From NCBI RefSeq assembly GCF_022664535.1, contig NZ_JAKUJY010000014.1:51174-115173 (forward strand): a stretch of DNA of 64,000 bases. The letters run 5' to 3'. Position numbers and translations under genes: made by a program. Positions 42,024 through 50,448 of this stretch are shown piece after piece. A model generated the notes under the pieces. It saw only the letters and a list, made by a program, of their open reading frames with translations. It was not told the origin of the DNA and ran no database searches. The number at the start of each line of letters is the position of its first letter. Position 1 is the stretch's first letter. Source of the DNA: Sphingobium trunci (GTDB lineage: Bacteria; Pseudomonadota; Alphaproteobacteria; Sphingomonadales; Sphingomonadaceae).

Positions 42024-45000
42024 CAAACTCCGCCCCCCTGAAGGCAATCACGAAATTTGCCCCTTTCAACGGCATGTGCGTGTTCGCCGGTTCATATCTG
42101 ATCCGGTGCCCACCCGCCGCCAGATTCGCCCGCGAGAGATAAAGACCGACGCCGCGTCCCCCGCGGGACTTCTTGGTAAAGAACAAGCTGAACAGGCTCG
42201 GCACGTCCTCCGGATCTACGCCTGGTCCGCTGTCCGAAATGACTGCCTCACCGTCGATGACGTCCAAAATGATATGCCGGTCATCATCGAGAGCGGTGCT
42301 TACCCAATAGATGCTGTTGTTCACCAAATTGATAAATACCGGAAAAAGGCGAGATTGCTGGTCATACACCCGCATTGCGCGAAAGGTCGCTGAGGCATCA
42401 AAGGCGATTTTGGCCTTGGCGAGGTTCAGTTTGAAAAAGTCCGCAAGGTACTCGGCAATCTCGGCGCCGGTAATCCATCTTTGAATCTTCTGCCCTGCCA
42501 GACGAAGGGGAGACAGGAAACGCAATTGGTCGGTCAACCCGTCGTAGCCGAACTGGATATCCTTCGTTGCCTTGCTTTCGCGGACGTCTTCCGGAAGCCG
42601 TCTCAAGCCGGACCCGATTATGTCGTCATAAGCCTGCAGTTCATGCCCGACGATCTCCACCGCAATCCCGAGCTGGGCCAGACTGTTGAGACGTTCCAGT
42701 TCGGCGCGCAGATCGCTGAGTTCTTCCATTCCGAAGGTCGCCAAGTGCTCTAGATCAATGCTATCCTTTAGACTCTCCAGCGCACCTATATAGGGAAGAA
42801 AGATCTCGGCATTCTCGCTGTCGATCTGCTCTCTCAATTGCTCCAACCGCTTCGATGCCTCCCCAAAAGTCATTTCACCCCGGTCGAGAAAAGCCAGAAC
42901 GGGCGTTGCTTCCGCGTGGAAATACTTGTTGCGCTGGGCGATCAGCTCCCGGATCCGTTCGAACTCCTCTTTCTGCAAGGCATCGATGGCCTTTTTCCAG
43001 CCCTGAATCCGGTGGTGGATCTGCGCCGCGTGGCGAGCCAATTGGCGTTCTAGGAGAACGCGAGGCTCGGCGGGATTGATGCGCTCGATCTCCCGTTCCA
43101 TATCTTCGGCGATCGTCGCGAGCAGAACGTTGATCGAGCGAAGGCCATCCCGATAGTCGGCGTATGTTTCCTCCAAGGCTCCTAGTGACTTCGGCGCACC
43201 CGGTAGACGAAGATCGGCGGCACGCTCCTTGAACGCCTCCAATCGTTGCTGCGCTTGGCTTATTTCCACCTCGCTCGCGATAGTAAGATTTTGTGCGTAA
43301 TCCTCCATTTCCCGCAAAAATGCCGGAAGCACCTTCGAGTTCGCCTGCAGTTTGCTGCGGAATTCCTTGCGTTGGCGTTGGCGCAGCTTGTTTCGTGCCT
43401 CGTTCGCGCGCTCCGTCTTGTTACTCGCGCGGACCTGCGGCAGCACTTCATCTCTGATCGAGGAGTCGGAGCCGAAGTATCTGCGCGCGGACTGTCTCAG
43501 GATATGCGAGACGAGCATCTTGAGCGTCTTTGCTGCGCGATTGTCGAGCAGGCCCTCGCGACCCGCCTTGTCCTTCAGGTTTGGGTTTTCGGCTCGAGCA
43601 ATTGACAGCCGCCCAAACATTTGGCGGTGGTTCCAGAACTCACGGCCCGCATTTTTGGAGCGTCGGGATTCAATCTCAAAGAAATCATTGTCCGTCCGAC
43701 CGTAGGGCAGCACCCGCAATCCGTCCCGGAAGATCATGAAGCCGGAGTAGCGCTCGGCGAGATCCTGAAAGCGGAGGAACTCGGGCTGAGTGTGCGTGGA
43801 ATTCTCCCGCCTAAATTCCATCGACGCTATATAGAGCGCGAACGGACCCACTTCGCTGTCGGCGCGCCTGGGAATTGCGAGATCGCGCGGCGGCTCGATC
43901 ACGCATGGCTCGGCAATCCATTGGCCAAATGCCTTGACGCGTCCTAGGAAAATACCGTCGGCATCCACCTCGCCGACGATCTGGTGCTCCATGTCGTCGA
44001 GCATGCGCCGGTCGAACTGTTTCTCGGTACCGACGATGAGCCGGGGGATGCCGCCGTGCCACGCGCGGACAGCGTAGTTGAAATGCAGATCGCGCACCGC
44101 CTCATCCCGATCGGACGGGTCCACGAATGGATCGACGAAACTGCTGAGCGTCTCGAAAAAACGGTCTCGGGCCGCCCGCGCGGAGGAATCAGCATCACCC
44201 TCGTCCAGTTCGACCCGCAGATCATAGTTGATCTGCGACACAAGCAAGGCGGTACCGTGCTGGGAAGCGCCGTTCCATACGGGCCATTGCTCAACATGTC
44301 TGGGCTCGAAAGCGATTGCGTCGATGGCGGCAAGCACGTCGGCCGACGGCGCAATCAACTTGTTGCTGCGGCCCTGCTCTAATTCCTCACGATAAAGGGC
44401 ATCGTAAGCGGACCAGGCTTCCCGGATACGACGACTTCGGTCAGAGTCATTCTCGTTGCCCGTCAGATTTTCCGCGAGACCGGCAATGAGGCCGGGCAAC
44501 TGCTGAAACAGCTCCTCCTTGTCGTCGAACTCGGTCACCGGGATGAAGATGTCCGAGAGATTCAGAAACGGGTTTTCAAACAACCGCCAATCCACGAGTG
44601 CTGCGACAAAACGATCACGCAGCCGCTTGGAAACGAGCAGAAGGATGGGACCCAGGTTCGCACAAGACAGGCGACCGATACCCTTCTGACCCAGTCGAGG
44701 GCGGAGATAGAGTCCGTTTCGGTCTTCTATCGGCATGCGATCAGTCGTGGCTTTGGATTCAGTGCCCACGACCAGCCATTTTCCAACGAATTCGGAACGG
44801 TTCATGCCGTGGCCGTCGTCGTTGATTACCGCGACCGGCTCTTCGCCATCATAGATGTTGAGTTCTACGTTACGCGCATATGCATCGAAGGCATTTTTCC
44901 AGAGTTCGGAGATTGCCGTCGGGCAATCCGCGATCTGCTCGCGGCCCAGATGATCGACTGTCCGCGCCTTCGTTTGAAAGGCAACCGCGCTGATCGTCAT
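42013..45000 (-). CDS. Dual-GHKL ATPase: MORC/Hsp90-like N-terminus plus histidine-kinase C-terminus
   Basis: 995 residues. N-terminal GHKL ATPase: N-box ISELWKNAFDAYA (E32, N36), G1 INDDGHGM (60-66), G2 GQKGIGR (104-110), as in MutL/MORC/Hsp90 rather than histidine kinases. The middle (about 530-780) is predicted coiled-coil-rich (many Lys/Glu/Arg, RNKLRQRQRKEFRSKLQAN). A HisKA-like VEIVGHELQAYDD places a histidine at 786, followed by a kinase-type HATPase: FINLVNNSIYW (889-899), ISDSGPGVDPED (about 921-932), FTKKS, GGRGVGLYLSR (about 948-958). Its ATG overlaps the methyltransferase stop by 4 bp and its end overlaps the receiver gene. Prokaryotic MORC-type GHKL ATPases are known from restriction-modification neighbourhoods. 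Confidence 0.85.
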   Translation of the reverse strand: MTISAVAFQTKARTVDHLGREQIADCPTAISELWKNAFDAYARNVELNIYDGEEPVAVINDDGHGMNRSEFVGKWLVVGTESKATTDRMPIEDRNGLYLRPRLGQKGIGRLSCANLGPILLLVSKRLRDRFVAALVDWRLFENPFLNLSDIFIPVTEFDDKEELFQQLPGLIAGLAENLTGNENDSDRSRRIREAWSAYDALYREELEQGRSNKLIAPSADVLAAIDAIAFEPRHVEQWPVWNGASQHGTALLVSQINYDLRVELDEGDADSSARAARDRFFETLSSFVDPFVDPSDRDEAVRDLHFNYAVRAWHGGIPRLIVGTEKQFDRRMLDDMEHQIVGEVDADGIFLGRVKAFGQWIAEPCVIEPPRDLAIPRRADSEVGPFALYIASMEFRRENSTHTQPEFLRFQDLAERYSGFMIFRDGLRVLPYGRTDNDFFEIESRRSKNAGREFWNHRQMFGRLSIARAENPNLKDKAGREGLLDNRAAKTLKMLVSHILRQSARRYFGSDSSIRDEVLPQVRASNKTERANEARNKLRQRQRKEFRSKLQANSKVLPAFLREMEDYAQNLTIASEVEISQAQQRLEAFKERAADLRLPGAPKSLGALEETYADYRDGLRSINVLLATIAEDMEREIERINPAEPRVLLERQLARHAAQIHHRIQGWKKAIDALQKEEFERIRELIAQRNKYFHAEATPVLAFLDRGEMTFGEASKRLEQLREQIDSENAEIFLPYIGALESLKDSIDLEHLATFGMEELSDLRAELERLNSLAQLGIAVEIVGHELQAYDDIIGSGLRRLPEDVRESKATKDIQFGYDGLTDQLRFLSPLRLAGQKIQRWITGAEIAEYLADFFKLNLAKAKIAFDASATFRAMRVYDQQSRLFPVFINLVNNSIYWVSTALDDDRHIILDVIDGEAVISDSGPGVDPEDVPSLFSLFFTKKSRGGRGVGLYLSRANLAAGGHRIRYEPANTHMPLKGANFVIAFRGAEFDGE

Positions 45001-46238
45001 GCAGCCCTGCTCAGATCGGAAGTCGCAATGGCGCCTGCCCGCGCCCGCTCGATGGTCGGCCGGAGATGCTGGATCAGCAAGCGCCCGAACTCGACGGGCA
45101 CGGCGTTGCCCACCTGCTGGCCCGCGGCCATAAGGCCGCCCATAAATACATAGTCGTCGGGGAAGGTCTGAATCCGCGCGGCCTGGCGCACCGTGATGCC
45201 GTGATGGAGCTGTGGATGAACGAAGCGCCCCTTGGACGGGTTGATGCAGGCGGTCGTCATCGTCGGTGCAGGCTGTGCCGGATCGATGCGGCCATAGACG
45301 TCGTTGTGACCGTCGTGGTCCTTATGACATTCCAGAAGCCTTCCCGAAGCCTTCCTGCTCCCGCCGTTCGCCGGCGTATTCCGGAAAGCCTCGATGAGTT
45401 CCTGGCCGTGTTTCATGTGAACATCGTTGATGTCGTCCAGAGGCGCGGGGGCAAATGCATGCGCACACGACCGCCAAGGCAGAAGGTCAGGATCGGTTCT
45501 CCGGGCGACCTCGCTTCCGTAGGTCGGTCGCGGAGGCCATTCGAGTCCTTCGGCTGAGACGCCCTTTCTCAGCCCTAGAATGAACACGCGCTTGCGACGC
45601 TGTGGCACCCCATAGTCGCGGGCATCCGCAACCACGGGTTCATATACTTCGTATCCGGCTTTAGCGCCCTCCAGATAGAAGCGGTTCAATGCCTCCGCGT
45701 GACGTGGCCACAGCATGCCGGGGACATTCTCCATCAGAAAAACCGCTGGCTTGAATGACCTGACGAACTCGAAATAGGTATGAATGAGATCGTTGCGGTG
45801 ATCGGCTACACCCGCATTGTTGATCCGATGGGTGGAGAAACCTTGGCAGGGCGGGCCTCCCAACAGAAGATCGCACGTCTCTCCTGCCGCGAAAATCTCA
45901 TCGAAAATAACATCCGGAGACATTTTCGAGATGTCCCCGTCGAACACAGAGGGGCCATCTTCGCCGCAACACAAATTTCTCCTATAGGTCGCGATGGCGC
46001 TGCGATTGTTTTCTATGGCGAGCCGCAAGCGAAACCCCGCCAGCTTCGCTGCCAGGGAAAAACCGCCAGCTCCCGCGAACAGATCGGCGCAGTTCAGCAC
46101 GTCTGACTTGCAAACATCTTGTTCAACGTTTGCCCTACTATAAATTCGCTCGCGACCAAAACCGGTTCCCCCTAAGCCTATCGTTCTTTTGCGGATATAG
46201 CGAGCGAATGTCGAGAGTTTCCGTCTCGCGGCCTCCAC
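44997..46238 (-). CDS. dcm: DNA cytosine-5 methyltransferase
   Basis: 413 residues from GTG 46238, only 3 bp after the vsr stop; a GTG nearer to NCADLFAGAGG is an alternative start. Motif I CADLFAGAGGFSLA (about 50-63), motif IV LLLGGPPCQGFS with the catalytic Cys131, motif VI MENVPGML (169-176), motif VIII YGVPQRRKRVFILG, target-recognition region, motif IX/X with RQAARIQTFPDDYVF and GQQVGNAVP. All catalytic motifs are intact, so the enzyme should be active. It methylates C5 of cytosine in a specific sequence not predictable here. Translationally coupled to vsr upstream and the GHKL gene downstream. Confidence 0.93.
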   Translation of the reverse strand: MEAARRKLSTFARYIRKRTIGLGGTGFGRERIYSRANVEQDVCKSDVLNCADLFAGAGGFSLAAKLAGFRLRLAIENNRSAIATYRRNLCCGEDGPSVFDGDISKMSPDVIFDEIFAAGETCDLLLGGPPCQGFSTHRINNAGVADHRNDLIHTYFEFVRSFKPAVFLMENVPGMLWPRHAEALNRFYLEGAKAGYEVYEPVVADARDYGVPQRRKRVFILGLRKGVSAEGLEWPPRPTYGSEVARRTDPDLLPWRSCAHAFAPAPLDDINDVHMKHGQELIEAFRNTPANGGSRKASGRLLECHKDHDGHNDVYGRIDPAQPAPTMTTACINPSKGRFVHPQLHHGITVRQAARIQTFPDDYVFMGGLMAAGQQVGNAVPVEFGRLLIQHLRPTIERARAGAIATSDLSRAA

Positions 46239-46241
46239 GCG

Positions 46242-46664
46242 CTAGAGAGGTCTCTCGGTCCGCCGAACAAGCGAGAGCAGGTTGGCTGTAAGTGTCGATG
46301 CGTCCTTTGTTTGGCACTCCCAGATCACGGCAACCCGCCATCCGGCGGCTTCCAGTGCGGCGATCGCCACGCGATCCCGCTCCATGTTGCGGTTAAATTT
46401 GCAGGTCCAAAATTCGACATTCGTACTTGGGAGCGATGACCGGGCGCATCCCTCATGCCGATGCCAAAAACAGCCGTGAACGAAGATCACCAGCTTGTGG
46501 CGCGGAAATACCAGATCGGGTGTTCCAGGCAGATCGCGACGATGAAGGCGGAAGCGAAGCCCTATCCGGTGGGCGACACTGCGCACGATTCGTTCGGGTT
46601 TCGTGTCGACCGCCCTTACTTTCGCCATCATCTTGCTGCGATCCAAAGACGTCAACCGATCCAT
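46242..46664 (-). CDS. vsr: Very-short-patch mismatch endonuclease / Vsr-type nuclease
   Basis: 140 residues. Full Vsr signature: MMAKVRAVDTKPERIVR, LRFRLHRRDLPGTPDLVFPR with the catalytic Asp50, HKLVIFVHGCFWHRHEGC with the zinc/catalytic His and Cys residues, EFWTCKFNRNMERD, and WRVAVIWECQ. Vsr nicks at T:G mismatches made by deamination of 5-methylcytosine, and Vsr-fold enzymes are also restriction nucleases in methylase islands. Being first in the operon before the methyltransferase suits either a repair or a restriction role. Start at 46664; no strong ribosome site seen. Confidence 0.9.
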   Translation of the reverse strand: MDRLTSLDRSKMMAKVRAVDTKPERIVRSVAHRIGLRFRLHRRDLPGTPDLVFPRHKLVIFVHGCFWHRHEGCARSSLPSTNVEFWTCKFNRNMERDRVAIAALEAAGWRVAVIWECQTKDASTLTANLLSLVRRTERPL

Positions 46665-47107
46665 CGCCAGTGCCCTAAGTTGAGTATTCACAATAACAGA
46701 AAACCACTGTGGTGACATGGCACGCGGCGCATTCCGAAACTGCGGGTGACGAGCTGATATCCCTTTCCGATCAAAAATTTTTGCGCGGCAACGTCAAAGA
46801 AAGCGGTGTATTTGTTCCGCTTCACCATCGATCTAACACCCTCTTTGGGCTTGAAATTGCACACAGCCTGCCCGAAACGGAGATCTGCTTTGACGTTGTG
46901 GCCGAACGCTCAATCAAGTCCACGATTGAGGTGCGAACCTGCAATCGCATATAGCCGTATTTTACGGCAACTATCCGCAAGTCACGCCCTAAAACCTGCC
47001 GTTCCGCATCGTCCGACAAAGCCGACATGACGGTGAACCCGCGCGCATCCAAGCTATGTCCGCTATCGGAAGGCTAAAAAAGTAGCCTGAGCGGCGAAGA
47101 AGGGTCG
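46665..47107. other. About 440 bp upstream of the defence operon, no confident gene
   Basis: Promoter region of vsr-dcm-GHKL is expected here. A 76-codon minus-strand frame (47052 down to 46822) and an 81-codon plus frame (46709-46954) are open. The minus frame contains a KYGYM segment vaguely like the C-terminus of a KUP potassium transporter, too weak to name. Probably decayed sequence. Confidence 0.4.
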
Positions 47108-47386
47108 TTAGAGCCTACCCTTCAACCGGTGCTCTCTCTGCCACCCTGCAACGCTGCGCGATCCGACGTAACAAATTAGAAGGTCGGCTACGCTCCTCGA
47201 GCCGACAAAGTTTACGAGCGTCGATGCAACACCCCTAGACTCTACGAAACACCAGAGCCCGTCGCCTTGCGCCACCCCCCGAGACTCAACCTTGCACACC
47301 AGGAGGTCAGCTACTGCCCGCGATGTTACCACATGTACTAAAACGTCAGCGACACTTCGCGATCCCACCTCACAAATAAGGGCCAT
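47108..47386 (-). CDS. Small beta-repeat protein (Septknot/DUF6150-like)
   Basis: 92 residues built from six near-identical ~13-residue units of the form VxSRxVADxLVxx: VGSRSVADVLVHV, VTSRAVADLLVCK, VESRGVAQGDGLWCF (two residues longer), VESRGVASTLVNF, VGSRSVADLLICY, VGSRSVAGWQ. The pattern, length and longer third unit with the Trp match small bacterial proteins I know as DUF6150/Septknot, a knotted seven-strand fold of unproven function; this assignment is from memory of the motif. GGGAG sits 6 bases before ATG 47386. DNA repeats are degenerate, so selection acts on the protein. It lies at the upstream edge of the defence cargo. Confidence 0.7.
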   Translation of the reverse strand: MALICEVGSRSVADVLVHVVTSRAVADLLVCKVESRGVAQGDGLWCFVESRGVASTLVNFVGSRSVADLLICYVGSRSVAGWQREHRLKGRL

Positions 47387-47605
47387 CTTGTGCTCCCGCG
47401 ATCGATATGTGTTTGCGTATGTAGCTTTTGGTGCGGCGCAGGATATGCGGAATGTCCGCTCTTGGGGAGCCTAAACTTCCGCCTAAATGACCGGAATGGG
47501 TCGAGAGCCGCCAAAATAGCTGACGGCCTGAACCTGAGCAGCGAAAAATGGCGTCTGCCTAGATGCGTGGACAATTATCCGCAGGGCAAACGTCATGCTG
47601 CGCCC

Positions 47606-48502
47606 CTATCCCTCGAGCCGACGCTCGCAAACAAGTTTGACCAACTCCTGGAGGCGCGAGACTCGCTCACCGAGCCAGTGCAATTCTTCGTCCGTCACCT
47701 TGTAATGCGGAGAGTAGCGGGCATTCACATAGGCTTGGCGCAACAGCTCGAAACAACGGCGGCTGAACTTGTCATCGCGTGGCCACGCCTCGATCAGATC
47801 GGGAGCGATTTCTTCGGCATGACCGCGCAGGAAATTGAGCTTGTGGGACTTTGGCGAGTAGAGGGCCAGTACCAGCATCGTGCAGTGATATAGGCGCTCC
47901 ACAGCTTGATGGAGGTCGAACGCTGCTTTGTTATTGTCGCCATCCGCAAACGCATATTTGAAACCTCGAAGGAAAGGCTTCGCGCTTTCAAACCACTGAT
48001 CGAAATTCGCCTGCGCCTCGGCTCGTGCTTCCGCCGGCGGAAGCTTCTGAGGCGTAGCCAATCCAAAGCCTTCCGCTTCGTAAAGCGCGATACCCTGTTT
48101 GGCGATGTCGACGAAAAAGGGCCGGCCCTGCTCCAGCTTCTTGTTCACATCCTTGAAGCAATGAACGATGAAGCCGACCGGCGCGCTGAGGCTGCCCGTT
48201 ATCGTGACCTCGCGCATGAGCCGGTCTTCGGCGCTTGCCCAATAATCCACCACATCCGTCAGTCGCTCATCATTCACGACGACCAGAATGTCATAGTCGG
48301 ACTTGTAGCCGCCTATGGGATCGTCCACCCAATCGCCGCGCGCGTATGAGCCGTAGAGAATGACCTTGAGGATGCGCGCCTGCTTTTTCCACGGCGCGGT
48401 GCTCTCACCAATAGCGGCGGCAAATTCCTCGAACAGGATGCGCACGACCTCTTGCAGCTCCTGCTGCTTGGGTGCCGGAAGATGATGAAGGTCGGTTCGC
48501 AT
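47606..48502 (-). CDS. MNT-HEPN single-chain protein (nucleotidyltransferase plus HEPN), copy 1
   Basis: 298 residues from ATG 48502 (an in-frame TTG at 48535 is possible). N-terminal minimal nucleotidyltransferase: VILYGSYARGDWVDDP then KSDYDILVVV, the GSx10+DxD signature. C-terminal HEPN domain: AAFDLHQAVERLYHCTMLVL and ELLRQAYVNARYSPHYKVT, with R-x3-H rather than the R-x4-6-H of toxic HEPN RNases. In two-gene MNT/HEPN systems the MNT AMPylates the HEPN toxin; here both are on one chain. It follows higA after 42 bp. About 560 bp of the 5' half are identical to the copy at 56440; the 3' half has diverged. Confidence 0.85.
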   Translation of the reverse strand: MRTDLHHLPAPKQQELQEVVRILFEEFAAAIGESTAPWKKQARILKVILYGSYARGDWVDDPIGGYKSDYDILVVVNDERLTDVVDYWASAEDRLMREVTITGSLSAPVGFIVHCFKDVNKKLEQGRPFFVDIAKQGIALYEAEGFGLATPQKLPPAEARAEAQANFDQWFESAKPFLRGFKYAFADGDNNKAAFDLHQAVERLYHCTMLVLALYSPKSHKLNFLRGHAEEIAPDLIEAWPRDDKFSRRCFELLRQAYVNARYSPHYKVTDEELHWLGERVSRLQELVKLVCERRLEG

Positions 48503-48544
48503 CACATTGTCACACTGTCGGGGGAAGCGCCGCAAAGCAAGGGG

Positions 48545-48880
48545 TTACGCGTCAGACCCCGTATGCGGCTCCACCGGCTTGCCCTTGAACGGCATGACCT
48601 TGATTTCGCCCTCACGCTTGCGGGCCTGCGCAATGTCATAGCTGTTCTGCATCCGCATGAGGGTGTCCATCGACACGCCGAACGCTTTCTCGATGCGCAG
48701 CGCCATTTCCGACGAAAGGCTCGCACGCTCGTTGAGCAGGGTCGAGAGCGTCGCCCGCGTCACGCCCAACACTTCGGCCGCCGCCGTGACCGTCAGCTCC
48801 AGCGGCTCGATGATTTCATGCTTGATGAAACCACCGGGATGCGCCGGGTTCTTCAAGCGCATGCCTGCAATCGCACTCAT
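48545..48880 (-). CDS. higA: HigA-family antitoxin, copy 1
   Basis: 111 residues from ATG 48880, preceded by AGGAGG. HigA/VapI-type helix-turn-helix antitoxin: HPGGFIKHEIIEPLELTV, AAAEVLGVTRATLSTLLNER, ALRIEKAFGVSMDTLMRMQ. It neutralises the HigB toxin encoded 9 bp upstream and represses the promoter. The order toxin first, antitoxin second is the usual hig arrangement. The C-terminal ~25 residues are a disordered Lys/Pro-rich tail. Confidence 0.92.
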   Translation of the reverse strand: MSAIAGMRLKNPAHPGGFIKHEIIEPLELTVTAAAEVLGVTRATLSTLLNERASLSSEMALRIEKAFGVSMDTLMRMQNSYDIAQARKREGEIKVMPFKGKPVEPHTGSDA

Positions 48881-48889
48881 GGCCACCTC

Positions 48890-49180
48890 CTAATGGTAAT
48901 CCTCATAATCAAGGTCGATGATCTCGATCTCGTCATGGTCGATCCGAAACGTCATCCGCCAATTCTTGGTGACGAACAGGCTCCACATTCCCTTGCGGTG
49001 GCCGGTCAGCAGGTGCGCCTTCCAGCTCGGCACGGTACGCAGTTCGTCCTCCCGCTCCATATCCTGCAGGAAGGACAGTATGCGCCGGACCTTGCCGATG
49101 ACCGCCGGTTGCAACCCGCTTTCATCGTCATTCTCCATGAGCCGTCGCAATCCCTTGTGGATCACGTTTCTGATTTTCAT
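48890..49180 (-). CDS. higB: HigB-family ribosome-dependent mRNA interferase toxin, copy 1
   Basis: 96 residues, RelE/HigB fold: IHKGLRRLMENDDESGL, VIGKVRRILSFLQDM, SWKAHLLTGHRKGMWSLFVTKNWRMTFRI, IDLDYEDYH. AGAGG lies before the ATG. Such toxins cleave mRNA on the ribosome when HigA is degraded. Together with higA it would stabilise the island against loss. Confidence 0.92.
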   Translation of the reverse strand: MKIRNVIHKGLRRLMENDDESGLQPAVIGKVRRILSFLQDMEREDELRTVPSWKAHLLTGHRKGMWSLFVTKNWRMTFRIDHDEIEIIDLDYEDYH

Positions 49181-49254
49181 ATCGACCTCTACTCTTCAAA
49201 GCCGTTCGGTGTCAAGTTACGCTATACAACTTGGTTGGGCGGGCGGCTGCCGAT

Positions 49255-50448
49255 TCAATCCAGCATCCGCTCAATGGCAGCGCCAATCTGCTCCGCAGCG
49301 TCGAGCAGATAGGCATCGTCAAGATGGGCATAGCGCGCGGTCGACTGAATCTCGCTATGGCCGAGCAAGCGTCCGATCATGGGCAAGGTTTCCTGGCTCA
49401 TGGCCGCATGGCTCGCGAATGTATGCCGCAGATCATGAAGGCGCACGCCACGAAGACCCGCTTCGGCCTGGAATTCCTTCCAATAATAATCGACGGCCTT
49501 TAGCCGACGACCATATGTGCGATTCCAGAACAGCCATGGACTCCTCATATAGCGCGGCAAGCCGTCGATCAGCGCCCTCGCCTCATCCCCCAGCCAGACC
49601 GTGCGCGGCCCCGTCTTGCTATCCCGGAGCTTGAGCCTGTTCCCCCGAACATCGCGCCATTGCAGGTCCATGATCTCGCCGGCCCGGCAACCCGTCAGAA
49701 GCATGAGCGTGATCGCGGTCGCCGCGATGGGCCGGACCGCCTCGTCACAGGCCCGTACCCTGGCGAGAACCGCACCGACCCTCTGCAACTCCGCATGGCT
49801 GAGGAAGCGATCGCACTTCCGCTTACGGTTCAGCCGGATCGCCTTGCAAGGGTTGCTGTTCTCCAGCCGATAGCCCCATGCCTCAGCCCTACTCATCATG
49901 CTGCTGAGGATCGTCATCACCCGGTTCGCCCCACCGGGACCAAGGCGGTTGTTGAGGTCGGAAAACCAGCTGGCGACATCGGCCTCATCCAGCGCATCGA
50001 TAGTCCGGTCGGGAAACGCACGATCGAGATACAGCCGGCGATATTTATTGTGGGTGTCGAGGGTGGATGGCTTCCAGCGCGGAGACCAGCGTGTCCAATA
50101 TTCCTCAAGGAAATCGGCAAAGGTTGGCGCCAACCTGATCCTCTTGCGTTCCACGGCCGCATCAAGGCCAAGTTGCGCATAGGCGATAACCCGCCGCGCC
50201 ACCGTGGTGGCCTGGTGGCGGGACAGGACCGTTGCCGGACCGATGGTGACGGTGCGCAGGCGGCCTGCCATTCGGCCCTGGACGATATAAACGCTGCGGC
50301 CGGAGGGATAATGGCGGATGCCAAAGCCCTGCCCGCCAAGCCAGATCGTTGTCCGAGCCTTACCCCCTGGCAGGCGGGTGAAGTCGAATGCGACGCCCAC
50401 CTCCGCCAATGCCTCGCGGACCACCTGCTTGAGTGCAAGCGCGGTCAT
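49255..50448 (-). CDS. int: Tyrosine recombinase / integrase, second of a pair
   Basis: 397 residues. N-terminal SAM-like core-binding domain (APTFADFLEEYWTRW, STLDTHNKYRR) and a catalytic domain with the full tetrad: Arg in LLTGCRAGEIMDL, Lys in KLRDSKTGPRTV, HxxR in LHDLRHTFASHAA, His in LLGHSEIQ and Tyr in STARYAHLDD. It overlaps the other recombinase by 4 bp (ATGA at 50445-50448), so the two are made together, as in other paired-recombinase elements. Its 3' third is duplicated at 57193. It would catalyse integration and excision at the 24-bp repeats. Confidence 0.92.
   Translation of the reverse strand: MTALALKQVVREALAEVGVAFDFTRLPGGKARTTIWLGGQGFGIRHYPSGRSVYIVQGRMAGRLRTVTIGPATVLSRHQATTVARRVIAYAQLGLDAAVERKRIRLAPTFADFLEEYWTRWSPRWKPSTLDTHNKYRRLYLDRAFPDRTIDALDEADVASWFSDLNNRLGPGGANRVMTILSSMMSRAEAWGYRLENSNPCKAIRLNRKRKCDRFLSHAELQRVGAVLARVRACDEAVRPIAATAITLMLLTGCRAGEIMDLQWRDVRGNRLKLRDSKTGPRTVWLGDEARALIDGLPRYMRSPWLFWNRTYGRRLKAVDYYWKEFQAEAGLRGVRLHDLRHTFASHAAMSQETLPMIGRLLGHSEIQSTARYAHLDDAYLLDAAEQIGAAIERMLD

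Larger units (their letters stand above)
48186..49494. repeat. 1.3-kb segmental duplication, copy A
   Basis: By eye I find no difference between this segment and 56124-57432 (constant offset 7938). It covers the 5' part of the MNT-HEPN gene, higA, higB and the 3' part of the integrase gene. First mismatches are at 48185/56123 and 49495/57433, beyond which the copies are still homologous but diverged. Confidence 0.85.

Noticed and set aside
46709..47052. Short frames resembling a KUP potassium transporter C-terminus
   Set aside because: Only the KYGYM segment is suggestive; the remainder does not match and no start or membrane region is present.
47108..47386. Possible CRISPR array or DNA tandem repeat
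   Set aside because: The repetition is in the protein, not the DNA; units vary in nucleotide sequence and there are no spacers of constant length between exact repeats.
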